Shown here in pieces: positions 25,301-36,355 of a stretch of 64,000 nucleotides of DNA; positions within the stretch are counted from its first letter, which is position 1; each line of letters begins with the position of its first letter. Location: NCBI GenBank assembly GCA_014773175.1, contig VXCM01000048.1, positions 347,353 through 411,352 on the forward strand. Direction: 5' to 3'. The position numbers and the translations under genes were made by a program. This stretch comes from Lucifuga dentata. Lineage: Eukaryota; Chordata; Actinopteri; Ophidiiformes; Bythitidae. A model generated the notes under the pieces. It worked only from the letters and a program-made list of their open reading frames with translations, was not told where the DNA came from and ran no database searches.

Positions 25301-28300
25301 AAATTTTTTTTGTTGTTGTCAGCTGTCTCTGTAGTATAGATCAGTAATATCATGGAGTGCTGAAATGATTATTCGATCAGCAGACCATAAATTGATAGCA
25401 GTTTTAATTGTTAATTGATCATAATGGTCAGTTATTAAGTAAAGATATCAACATTTGCTGATTCCAGTTTATGAAGATTTGGTGTTTTTCTGATTTGTAT
25501 ATCACTGAAAATTGAATCTCTGGTTTTTGAATTTATTTGATAAAGAAAATAATCAATAGTTGCAGCCTAATAACATGTAGTTCTTTATGAAACACAGTAT
25601 TGTGCTGTAACTGCAAAGAGAAATGAGGTCTCACTGTGGGTTGCTGGTGGTAGGGGGCTGAAGGCAGTGGAGGGACATGGGTCTTTAACATACTCGGGGA
25701 GACAATCTGTGCAGATGATAACGCTGCCATGTTCTGCAGGGCTTTGTCTTTAGAGGCCTGATCCTGAATAAACAAAGACATGAGGAGAGTCAACCATAAG
25801 GTGGCACCATAACTTAATAATGAGCTACTGGAATAATAAATGGTTACAAATATCAGTGTGATTATGTAGTTTCTTCAAAACAAAAATTCAACATGAACAC
25901 TTACACTAAAGTTGACATGAGTTTGACTTAATCTATAGCATCACCTGTTCACATCAAACCATTAATTATATATAGTCGCACTGTTGTGCTGATGCTCTTC
26001 AAATTTAATGAAAGAAAACAATTTCTGAAACAGAATAAGTACAGAGAGGTTCAGAAGAAACAAAGCAGTGCTTTCCCACGACTATTTGTGCAAGGGCCAG
26101 AGAGAGCAAAGTGTGTTATTAGGGTCACCACAGCAGGAGGAAAAGGAAAAAAAAGCATTGACTGTGAATGATGGAGAATAATCTCATGTTGCATTCATGA
26201 ATGTACATTAAAGTAGCGCAAACAACCAATTGAAGGCATCACACATACTTCATAAGATTTACAAAAACACCAAAGCTTTCATGACTATTCCAAACTGTTT
26301 TCCCTTACACTTTTTTCTTTAATGATTGTGAAAAGGAAGCATTAAAAGCTAATTTAACTATGACTTTGTGATTAAAGTAAAGATGCCTCAGGAGAGAGAT
26401 TCCCCAAATCAAAGAGCATCACCCTGTGCAAGCTAAAGCAAGCGGGCCTTTGGCTTTCAGCAGAGACTGAGGGGATTATGCTACATCAGGCAGGATGCAC
26501 AGCACTGGGTTCAATGCTTAGGAAACTTAGGCTGTTTCCTAAGCATTGTTTCAGTACAGGAGAGAAATGGGTCGGGACGCCATGCCTGCAGGGGACAATG
26601 CACTGGCACGGCCAAATAAAGGGGAGGAGGGAAGCATTCTACACAAGTCAAATTCACTTACCAAATTCATTGCCTAAATCAAGAAAGAGAGAAACCATTA
26701 GTGCTGTACAGTTTTAAATGGTGTTAAACTTAGTCTTCATTTACTTAAGATTTGACATAGAATTTAAAGTCAAGTGCTTGTGACATGGTTCAGTCACTTG
26801 GGTCATTTCCACTCCATTAAAAATGCCATAACCATATAAACTTATTATCAGTTTGTCCAGTTCACAGCTTAAAAAAGCTCAGTTTATATGATTTTTTAAA
26901 TTTTATTTATTTATTTATTTTTTGCTTGGTAAATCCTTAGTGATTAACATTTAGTAATATTTCTATATTTTACGTACTACAATAATTGTTTTTAAATTTT
27001 TAGTTCCTTAATTAGACTGTAGCAGTTCCCTCTAACAGAGGAAAACATAATGACAATAGTAAAGAAAATCAGGTCTTTTTGGTGTTTCTTGTTTATTCAT
27101 GTTATTATTTGGGGTTTATTTCTGAATAATTTTGTCAAATGAACAACTGCATGTACAAGTAGATGGTTGAGACACGTTTGTTCTTCTTTACCATATATGC
27201 TACTTGAGTTTAAGTTCATAAATGCTTGCTAGATGCTTGAACGGGATGTTGACAACTGCATATAGTTCATTGACATTTCATATTAGGGTTACAGTAAAAT
27301 TTTAAGTTAACAACAGCATATTATCTTTTCAAGTGTAATAAAGAATAAAATCATATTATCCAACAATTTGAAACAGAGTAAACATGTTACAAATTACAGT
27401 AATTGCAATAGTTTATCCTTTCTGTGATATCTTTGACATAAAAGTTAACACAATTGATGAAATTTGAAGTCAGCACTACAGAATGCCAGTGTTTTTCATG
27501 GCAACAGGTGTCTGCATTTTGTTTCATATAACATAAAACAATATAAAGTGTGACCAGAGAAGAATGGCTGGAAGAACTATAAGACACATGACAATAATGA
27601 AAAATGTTTTACAAATTACATTACAAACACGTACATTAAAGGAACCAAAGGTATGAGAGTGTAGACTTTTAAGAGAAGAGGAAATCTTAGAGAAGTATAG
27701 TATGCAGGTAGCAGCATGGCTGACACTTAAGACAGATACAGAGCTGGAGCAACAGCAACATGCAGCAAAATGATCCTCATCACGGTGTGTGTGACACTGC
27801 ATTTGAGCAAAAGCTTTAAAAATGAGCCATTATACTTTCATTACCGAGTGATAAGAATAGTGCAATTGTTATAATGCATCTAAGAACTACAGAGGTTAAA
27901 AAAAAGGACTTTGTTTTTGTCCTGCATGCAGCACTGTGGTTATTTTGTCTTGTTATATCAAAAAAACTAGTATCGTAGGAACATATGATTTACTTTATAT
28001 TAAGATATTCATTAAGCAATGCATCTTGCTTGCCAAACTAGCTTCCTGCATTACGACAACCAGCAATGACACACGTGGCTGGCCCAGCAGCCAGGCTCTG
28101 CATCCAAACAAAGACTCAAAACATGGTCAGATCAGCTGGTTAGTGCAAAGCCAAGCCTGTAGCAGCCCCGCCTAGCCCGCCGTGAAGCGCATACCTTTAG
28201 CTTTGACTGGATCTCGCGAGATTTTCTTCGGGCGAGAACCNCCCGCCGTGAAGCGCATACCTTTAGCTTTGACTGGATCTCGCGAGATTTTCTTCGGGCG

Positions 28301-31300
28301 AGAACCTGCAAGTGGCTAGAAACCTGCACAGAAGAATAGCCAAGAGGAGGGAAGAGGAAAGAAGACAAGGAGAGAAAGAACAAGGGAAGGGAGAGAAGCC
28401 GTAACCAAAGAGGAAAGAGACGCCCGGTCAGTGCTGCCCGGAGGCCAGTGGGGGCACCTACCTTTATACCCGCCTGGTATTCACGAACTTTCTTCCGTGC
28501 TAACACCTGTATGTGACTAGACACCTAAAAGGGTGTGAAACAGTTTTTGAGCGTAAAAACAACATGCACTCAGATGTAAGTGTACACACTCATACAACAG
28601 CACATGTACACACACACACTGAACATACTGTACATGGCAACAGGGATATTTATTAGTTCATACAAATAAGTTGATTTAAATAATGTATAACCCACAGTTA
28701 CCTTTTTCATAATACGGTGCATTATATTATGAACTCTGAAGTATTATTATTATTTTTTAAATGGCTGTTGCTGTGAATTACAACTTCTTAACCCTCCTTG
28801 TTATGCACTGCAGCTTCAAGGACCATACCGGCTATGTTTGAGCCTAATATATTCAATTTTCATACATGTTACTTTACTGACAATAATTTCCCAAAGGATA
28901 AAACCGTAGTTCAGCTTTCCTGATATTTTGCAAAATCTCTTAATCTTTCAAAATCAAATATTCAAGCGATACACCCACCTTAAAAATCCATGTTTCACCT
29001 GCTAATAGTTGCAGCCTTATGAAGTCACAGTAGTTTAAATTATTCAATAAACACAGGTCTGTTTTTGGGACTATATTCCCTAGTGGAGATATACAGTCAT
29101 TCCGTGCTTTTTATTTTGCTTAAACACTAAAATTGCATAACTTTGGAAAAAACCTGAATACACTTCTTGTTCGTGATGATGCATTACCTATCCCAAGAAC
29201 ATTTCAAGTATCAACAAGTTGGTTTTAATAGTGTATCAGAATTAACTGAAACCAACGGTGGTCTGGGAAGTAGGAAAAAAAAATTTAATTCACTGTTCCA
29301 GTAGTATGCTTTGGGAAATGATTGTCGGTAATGTGTGTATGAAAATTGAATCTATTAGGCTCATACATGCAAAATGACCGGTATGGTCCTTTAAACCAAA
29401 AACAAGCATTTGTCCACATATATTATATTAATCCAAATGTCAAAGTCTGGTTGGTTTTTCATATGGACATGTTTATAATTAATCAAACCACACAATGTTT
29501 ACCTGTTTTCTTGTGCGGGTTTTACCGGTCCTCAGCTTGATGTACCTGGCTATCAATTCATTGCGACCTGTAAGGAAACAGTCAGTAGTGTTAACTGAAA
29601 AATAAGATCACACGAATACATGAAAAGAAACCTGAAATCTATAGTGTACTGGTAATATCCTAAATTGGACAGAAGGTGGCACTGTAGTTATACCTCACCA
29701 TGGATCTCACACGCAGCAGTGTGACCCTTTGCAGAGGTCCACTAGCTCAGGTCAAACACACACTTTCACAGGTCACAGGCCACAATAACACTTCAATTTC
29801 CTTTAGTAACCTTGTATTTCAACTTTTAACTTTTTGTTTTTATTGACAGAAGCCAATTTGAAAAGATGATTGTTGTTTTTGTTTGTTTGTTTTACCCTGA
29901 AGTGTCATTAGGTAGTTCCACACGTCCTTATTGTCTGCTCACATGACTGTGAAGCCTCATTACAGAGAGCTCTTAGAATACAGGACCGTGTTTTTCATGA
30001 CATGACATCTATGCTCCACATTCTGCACAAACAGATTGTGTGGAGAACAGCCTTCTATTCTGGGCTTTCATGCTGCTCTTTACATTCAGAGAGGACAAAT
30101 GGTCTGAAGGAGCACTACTGCTGTGTCAGGGGAAAAAGCAAAACTAGTCTTTAGTGTCTGAGAAGTGCAAAAAGGATTATTATGTTGTCTCAAGAAAAAA
30201 AAAATCAGTCAATCGTTCACGCTTCTCTTCTGAGCCAAGTCACGGTAATTGGGTTTTTGTGGCAAAAAATTGGCCCAAAAGCAGAGGCTGAATTGCTGCA
30301 TTAAAAATAATTTAAATTCTTCTAAAATGCTGACTTAACCAATCAAGTGCTCATGATTTGCTTTCTTAAACACACACACACACACACACACGCTAGGTTA
30401 TGTGTCTACTCAGAACTCTATTAATGAATGGATTTTGGAACAGCCAGATACATGATGACAAGAGAAACACAAGTATGTGTTTTTTACACTCTTGGCCTGC
30501 AGACGGCTGGTTAGAACAATTACCATAAAAGTACTGCAGGCCAGCAGGCTGACAGCACCACCATACTCTCCAACCAGTCTGTCGGCCAACAGAGCAGAAC
30601 TGTCTGCCGATACTGTGGTAGCCCTTCCCTTTCTCCCCCAGGCCAAGGATGGACACGCCCGCTGCAGCGCCTCCGCATTCCTATCATTCCACAAAGCCTG
30701 TCACATCTGTGCTAGCCAGTCTGATTGGCCTGGGCCTGCAAACACATCCAGCGCCTGGGCGAACACACACACACTCATGCACTTCCAGCTCAGAGAGAAG
30801 CAGGGGAGAGAGCTGGGGTGAAGGCCATTGGGTTGGGGTCGGGGGGGTGGGGGTTCCCATTAAGGGGCAAAAGGGGCAGCTGATGCTGTAACTCTTGGAG
30901 GAAACACAAACCCGTAACTGTCTCTGCCAACAACTGGCAGCAAAGCAGCTCCTTCTCCCAAAACAACACCCGTGTGTGACCCCGCACCCAACGGACAGCA
31001 GCACCTGCTGCTGACCGTCCCTGAGCACAGAAAGAACAATGCAAATTCAACCCCAGCCCAACTGTCACACTCAATCTCTTCTACTGGCAGGANGGGGGGG
31101 GGGGGACACACATTACATCTTCGCAACCACAGAGTTCTGCCATGAATTTCACAGTTATTCCCCCTTGCAGGACTTTGGAGATTGTCACCATGGGTTAGAG
31201 AAGAGCGAATTAAAGTGATGACACAAGACTCTGACTGTCCAAGCTGAGGCTCAACAAAACAAGCAAAATCTATGTTACCAATTAACTCATCATGGATTTG

Positions 31301-31351
31301 ATGTAACAATAGCAGACCACATATACACACATACATATACATATATATAGA

Positions 31352-31382
<31 letters not shown>

Positions 31383-31389
31383 ATGTGTG

Positions 31390-31427
<38 letters not shown>

Positions 31428-34400
31428 TTGTTTTCCAAAAGTCTGAGACCACTTTGAAAATGCTTCTATTTTGCATTCTTTTTGAATTTAATACAAGATT
31501 TTTCATGACAAATGATAATATCATCTTGACAATTTGAGTGAAATGCTGGATCTTTGAAAAATGTACATGAACTTCAGAATACCTTAATATTTGGTATGCT
31601 CCCCTTTTGCTTTAATGACAGCATCACTCCAGCTGGTATGGACTAAACAAGTTTGTGCAAAACCTGATGACCCAAGTTATCCCAGCATGATTTGATAATG
31701 TTCCAAAGAGCTTCTTGTGATGTCAGACTTTCTGATTATTTCCAGATTTACATGAAAAACATCACAGATTTTCAATGTGGTCTCAGACTTTTGGACCCCA
31801 CTGTGTATGCTATATAAGATATGTGTGGCTAATTAATCTATTTACTCTGCATTTTGTTCATCTGATGAACATTGCAGTTTTGTGTTTGTGAGCTGAGATG
31901 CTATCTCCTGTTTTTCCATTACATCTGGTTCTTTTTGTTAAAATGAAAAGCTCTTCTTTTGTTTTATGTCTTAAACGCTGTTAGGAAAACCACTTTGAAT
32001 TGCGTCAGACAAAACTCCATTGTTTCATTTCAAATCCTCAAATAAACTTAATAATGGTGATGGTGAAAATAAACAGAAAATGAAAATGGAAGGCACATTG
32101 CCTGGCACTCCTTTCTGGAAACCGAGCAGCGATTTTTATCAGCCATTATGATGTTAAACACTATGGAGTGTGTAGCACAACTAGCAAGTTCTGCATTTAG
32201 TGAAAGAGGATTTCTGCTATGAAAGAGGAGCCTGTGGAGCTTTAGGCCTGCTCAGACTTGACAGAATGAGGGGTCAGCGAGACCTGTAGTGCCCCAGTCA
32301 CACACAACAGGCGAACATGACAGGTGTGTACACAGACACACAAGAACACACACACACACACACAGTCATACAATTGCAGCACACAGCCTCATTTGTTTTC
32401 TGCCTTTCAATTTCCCCACACTCGCTATCTTTCCATCTCTTTACTCCCTTTTCATGTTACTTATGATTCCATTGTTGATTGCCCAACACCCACTCAGGTC
32501 CCTGCAGGCTGCCATTCTTAACCTCTTCCCTGCCAGGACATGTCTATCTTTCTCTTTTACTACATGACCGCTGGAATTTTCCACTTCCATGCTAAGATAG
32601 TGAGAAAAAAGGTAATCTCTCTTCTCTCTCTGCACCTCCTCTCTCCCTCTCCAATTCTCGCTCTGTCTCTCTCCTGCACCCTTTCTCTGCCCATATTCTC
32701 TCCCTCTCTCCCCTCCTCCCTTCTCATAACATTGAGGTAATCCTAAATTGCTAGCATACTGCTCAGCCATGACTGAAAACATTCCTTACATCTCAGCAAG
32801 GGGCTGACAGGGAAGCACCATGCAGTCCCGCTCTGTCATCATTCCAGGCTGCGCTGCTTGTCTGTCAAACCTCCAAATCTCACCCCAAAAAAAGTTACAC
32901 GTCTTTCTCTCAGCTGGTGGAGTGAACCCATTTTGAATTCATGATGTGGCCTGCAAAGGTCAAAACACCCATAAACTTTCCTCCAGCAACTCAAGTCTTG
33001 TGCTTTTTTTTTCTTTCTGTACCCAGAATGCATTGCAGTGGTGATAGCTGCAGGGCTGACAAAGAGGTGTGCTTGAGGTTTGACACACCTGTCAAGGCCA
33101 GAAAACGCAGGTGAACAACATGTCAGCACAACCTCAATGCAGAACAAGACAAGCAACATTTTTGACAAACACACACACACACACACACACACACATTTTC
33201 GAAACATACTTTTTTTTTCTTGGCACTGCTTCACATACATAGCAAGATCTTGATTTCGTTTTGTTGTGTGAAAAAAACATGTTGGCTTGCATCTGACCAA
33301 TCAACAGCTTACGAGCATCACACAGCAGTTCCTGAACCATCTGAGAGCACCAACCCTGGATCTGTAACTAAAAACTGGTTCAGTAACTTTAGTTCCAGGT
33401 CCAAAAATGGGTCCTGGTTCCTTGGTGTGAAATGAAGGAAAGTTCATAAGTTCCTGAAAAAGTTCCTGTGGTGTGAACGGCACTTATTCTTGCAATGTTT
33501 TACTTTACAGTTTTCTTCCTTTTTAACTTTGCTCATAAATACAACAGTAAATATGATATCAGGTCACAGGACTTCAACTTTAGGTGTTCCACATGTTCAA
33601 TGTGAGCTTTGATAAAACCACTTTTAAATATTATAGCGCTCACAAATGCAGTGACTTCCAAATATCGCATTTCTTATTCTGTTTGAAGACTGCAAAACAT
33701 TACAACTAGATTTGCTTGAAATTGTTTTTTTAAATATTTGTATCAATGTTACTCTGTTGAAAAAGATGTTGCGATCTCACTTAGAATAGCTGTTTAAATA
33801 AAAGATTAATTTGATGAGGAAGACTTGACAAAACCGACATATTGTACAATATTCCAGTGTCTCATACCACAAAGTCTGCACACAGCAGCAGGCTTCACAT
33901 GGTTTCCGTTGATTGATTTCTAAGTTTTGGCAGCTTGCTGTTCATGTTCAGAAACAATCGGAGCGATTATTAACATGTGACATATTAAACTCAGAGCAAT
34001 TCATCTTTGAACTCATTTTCACCCTCAATAGAATAGGCTGTGCTACGAAGTCGAGAGGATTTTTTTTTTTTTTTTTTTTTTTTTGTAGGGCAAATAATAC
34101 TCATTTATAAAGCAGCCATCCTGCTAAGGCAATGGAAATCCTGGCATAAAATCTGGAAAGCCAATGGGAGGGATGACTTGGTGATTTTTGGAGGCCACTG
34201 ATAGTCTGAGACGGTAACGCAGATGGTGTTACATACAGTGCAATCGTTAACATTCCCCTAAACTCACATCAGTGCGACATTTAGACATCTGAGGTAACCG
34301 CCGTGTGAGAGGGCTTCTTCTGGGGCATGCCTCGGCTTTGCCAGAAGAGCCTCGGATGACTTACTGCAAACGGAGAGGGTGTTTACTGCTCTGGAANAAA

Positions 34401-35671
34401 AAAAAAAAAAAAAAGACACTGGCCTCTAAATGTGGTCCTGACAGTTTGTCGCTAAGGGGACGGGTTCGGCATGGCCTCTGTCTTTGTTAACATTCTCATG
34501 ATAAACGTATAGAGCTTGTGACACCACACTTCCTCGCTAAACAGGCCTGAAGAGTTGTTTAGGTTAATTTAGAGATTCTAGCCCATGCTAGAACAAAAAT
34601 GCCAATTTAAAATTAAGTAAATAAGTGTTCTGGGAAATTTACAGAGTAAGCTTTCTAACTGTTGAATTTAAGTTTACAAAAAATTGAATTTAATTGATTG
34701 GATTAAATCAGATTAAAAACATTAGATGAGAATAATGCTAATTAGAAACCGATTCCATTTAGTTTCATTAGTCTTTCAGCCGTGTCTGTATTTACATCTA
34801 TTTCTCTGATCTTTATTATGGGATCAACTGGTGGCAGAGGTATCTCAGGTATGTGGTTGAATATCCAAATCTGTCTGACAAACGAGAGGATAAGATTCCA
34901 GTGTGGGTGAATCATGTCAGAAGAATCCCATCTGACATCAAGACCGTGCACACCAGCAACCCAAAAGCAGTCTTATAAAACGTCTTAAGTATACAGTTCT
35001 GTCTGGAACTTTGATGGCAGCGATCAATGCTTTTTACGGTTGCAATGAATAAGAATCGATTTCACGATTTGGAACATGGACAATAATTAAAGGACAGGAA
35101 ACTCTTATAAAGCACAGCTTGAGGAAATTGCATTGCAAGGGTGAAAAAAATATCATTTCCAAAACCAAAAGAGGTTTCCTGAGGACAGCACAAAGTAAAA
35201 CAGGAAAGAAAGTGTATCCATGTTAAGAAACTTCCAAATTCTGCTCAAAAATGACATACAAATGTATTCAAATTCCAACACCTGAATGCCCATGAACATG
35301 CCAACACATTCACATCTGGACACGGAGTGTCTCAACACCTGCAATTTAATGAACACGCTGCAGGAAACAGCATAACTATCTAAAACCTGATGCATGCTTA
35401 AAATCTTTGACACTGACGTTTTTGTTCTAAAATCTCGATTCACGCTGTGCTAATTATTCCTGATTCAACTGAGTCATCTGGCGTCAAACGCAACACTTCT
35501 CCAGAAACGAGCTTCAGTAACCTACAGGCAAAACTCCGAGCAGCAACAGTGTGGTGTGTGGAGAACAGCACATGATGTTCTGCGATAAAAACAAAGAGCA
35601 GGTTTTGCGGTTTTGAGGCTGACAGGCTCACAGGCGGAGTTGTGAGGAAGAGAAAAGCCATAAAAAAAAAN

Positions 35672-35703
<32 letters not shown>

Positions 35704-36308
35704 AGGTCATAAAAGAAGTTGGAACAAAACCAGTCTGGGTAAAAGGCAGGTGTAAATCAAGAGAAGAAGAGCTGAGATGCTCTCAGAACAGCAATAACCA
35801 GCTCTGAGAATGCTGGTGTGACTGGAAGAACCTGCCCCTGGGTCACAGTGCAGCAGGTACAGACACGTTGAAGGAGGCTCTGCATGGAAAGAAAACACTT
35901 GCCTCTATGTCAAAGCTGTTTCATGTGCAGGGGAAAGAGAAAAGTATTTCTTTTAAAGGGCAGTGTGATGAATGTTTGTTTTATTTCAGCCACAAATCTT
36001 CGTGGAATGAACAGTTTTTCCTCAATTTTGTGCACTTATGGAACTGATTTCCATGTAATTGCTATACTTTTGTTGCTGTCTAATGCACGTGGCTGTTATC
36101 CAGCGGACTCACCGTACATCTTTCCCTCATCTGACAGGATGATTTTCCGCCGGCCACAGGGAGGGTAGATGGCAAGGGCTTCTTGGAAACTCTGTTCAAT
36201 ATCTGGGCTCCACACACCCTCGGCATCCCCTTCCATCGTCTTGTCCTCGTTGTCCCCGTCCAGCCCATCTTCTGGGCTACCGTTGGCACTCCAATCGTTG
36301 GACGCAAT
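22306..36308 (-). CDS. tead3: TEA-domain transcription factor TEAD3
   Basis: TEAD proteins bind M-CAT (CATTCC) DNA and need YAP/TAZ or Vgll co-activators; they are the nuclear end of the Hippo pathway. Coding exons: 36308-36113, 29567-29503, then 28524-28462 or 28323-28261 (duplicated pair), 26673-26662, 25763-25635, 25286-25243, 24468-24404, 24288-24152, 23822-23649, 22988-22845, 22690-22538 and 22419-22306. All borders are GT-AG with matching phases; with one of the pair the protein is 431 aa (human TEAD3 435). The TEA domain runs from [20 protein letters not shown] through [20 protein letters not shown] to the recognition helix. The YAP-binding domain includes [66 protein letters not shown] (palmitoylated Cys region) and [20 protein letters not shown], ending VYRLVKD. 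TEAD3-specific features are AMNLDQ, YEPLAP and [20 protein letters not shown]. The start is a non-AUG codon. Paralogue (a or b) not resolved. Confidence 0.97.
26662..26673 (-). CDS. tead3: tead3 12-nt microexon (AMNL)
   Basis: Twelve bases, GCAATGAATTTG, are bounded by gatttag and gtaagt on the minus strand. They encode Ala-Met-Asn-Leu in phase 0. Inserted between SKLK and [10 protein letters not shown] they reproduce the AMNLDQ segment of TEAD3. Too short for ordinary ORF finding. Confidence 0.9.
28176..28306. other. assembly duplication around N at 28241
   Basis: The 65 bases 28176-28240 are identical to 28242-28306. They include 46 bases of tead3 exon B, so the gene model seems to hold a broken third copy of the exon. 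The same kind of join occurs at 6813, 8697, 43266, 48339, 59251, 63156, 63581 and 63837. Confidence 0.85.
28261..28323 (-). CDS. tead3: tead3 recognition-helix exon B (duplicate pair)
   Basis: A 63-nt exon, phase 0 at both ends, acceptor gtgcag and donor gtatgc, encoding [20 protein letters not shown] plus K. The tail REIQSKLK followed by AMNL is the standard human TEAD3 sequence, so this is the canonical form. The first helix residue pair is HL rather than HI. A truncated artefactual copy (28195-28240) precedes the N at 28241 and is not a third exon. Confidence 0.9.
28462..28524 (-). CDS. tead3: tead3 recognition-helix exon A (duplicate pair)
   Basis: A 63-nt exon (21 codons) with phase 0 at both ends, acceptor tttag and donor gtaggt. 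It encodes [20 protein letters not shown] plus K, which is helix 3 of the TEA domain with the following basic segment. Its partner 28323-28261 has the same length, phase and pattern. The [11 protein letters not shown] core, the DNA-contacting helix, is intact, while the tail (VREYQAGIK) differs strongly from exon B. Confidence 0.88.
28817..29394. mobile_element. long-hairpin MITE, copy 2 (tead3 intron)
   Basis: Left end CAAGGACCATACCGG, right end its inverse near GGTATGGTCCTTTAAA. Internal arms match copy 1 (TTTCCCAAAGGATAAAACC; GGGACTATATTCCCTAGTGG). It lies between tead3 exon A and the preceding TEA-domain exon 29567-29503. Confidence 0.75.
31425..31808. mobile_element. short Tc1-like MITE (tead3 first intron)
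   Basis: The ends carry the inverted motif CCAAAAGTCTGAGACCAC (31437 onwards) and GTGGTCTCAGACTTTTGG (31777-31794), with CACTGT at the outer right edge. This terminus is common to fish Tc1-like elements. The 380-bp interior has no open frame of note. It abuts a GT/TA/AC microsatellite at 31346-31427. Confidence 0.7.
33325..33485. mobile_element. possible short DNA-transposon fragment
   Basis: AGTTCCTGAACC on the left and repeated AGTTCCTG units near a GTGTGAACGGCAC end resemble termini of non-autonomous fish DNA transposons. Arms are imperfect and class is unassigned. Confidence 0.3.
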
Positions 36309-36355
36309 GGTGGCGGCTCCCCCTGGGCCCGACCTCGAGCCCCACGATTAAAGGT
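36113..36355 (-). promoter_or_regulatory. tead3: first coding exon of tead3 with AUU start in a perfect Kozak context
   Basis: The exon is preceded by a pyrimidine-rich acceptor (ttgtag). At 36308-36306 the frame reads GCCGCCACC-ATT-G, the best possible initiation context but with ATT in place of ATG. In the same frame a TAA lies 13 codons upstream of the ATT, inside the exon. No ATG occurs between that stop and the ATT; the first in-frame ATG is codon 26, just before the TEA domain ([14 protein letters not shown]). Codons 2-4 give ASN, as in human TEAD3 (ASNSWNASS). Non-AUG starts are established for TEF-1 (AUU) and TEF-5/TEAD3 (AUA). The exon ends in phase 1 at the donor before 36112. Confidence 0.85.

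Noticed and set aside
30449..30900. Overlapping open frames on both strands in GC-richer tead3 intron sequence
   Set aside because: No consistent frame, no splice borders and no protein family. Composition alone explains the open frames; a regulatory element is possible but unsupported.
34742..34951. 69-codon minus-strand frame with MIHPHWN...LPPVDPIIK
   Set aside because: It lies in the tead3 first intron, has no recognised family, no splice context and no promoter. Likely chance.
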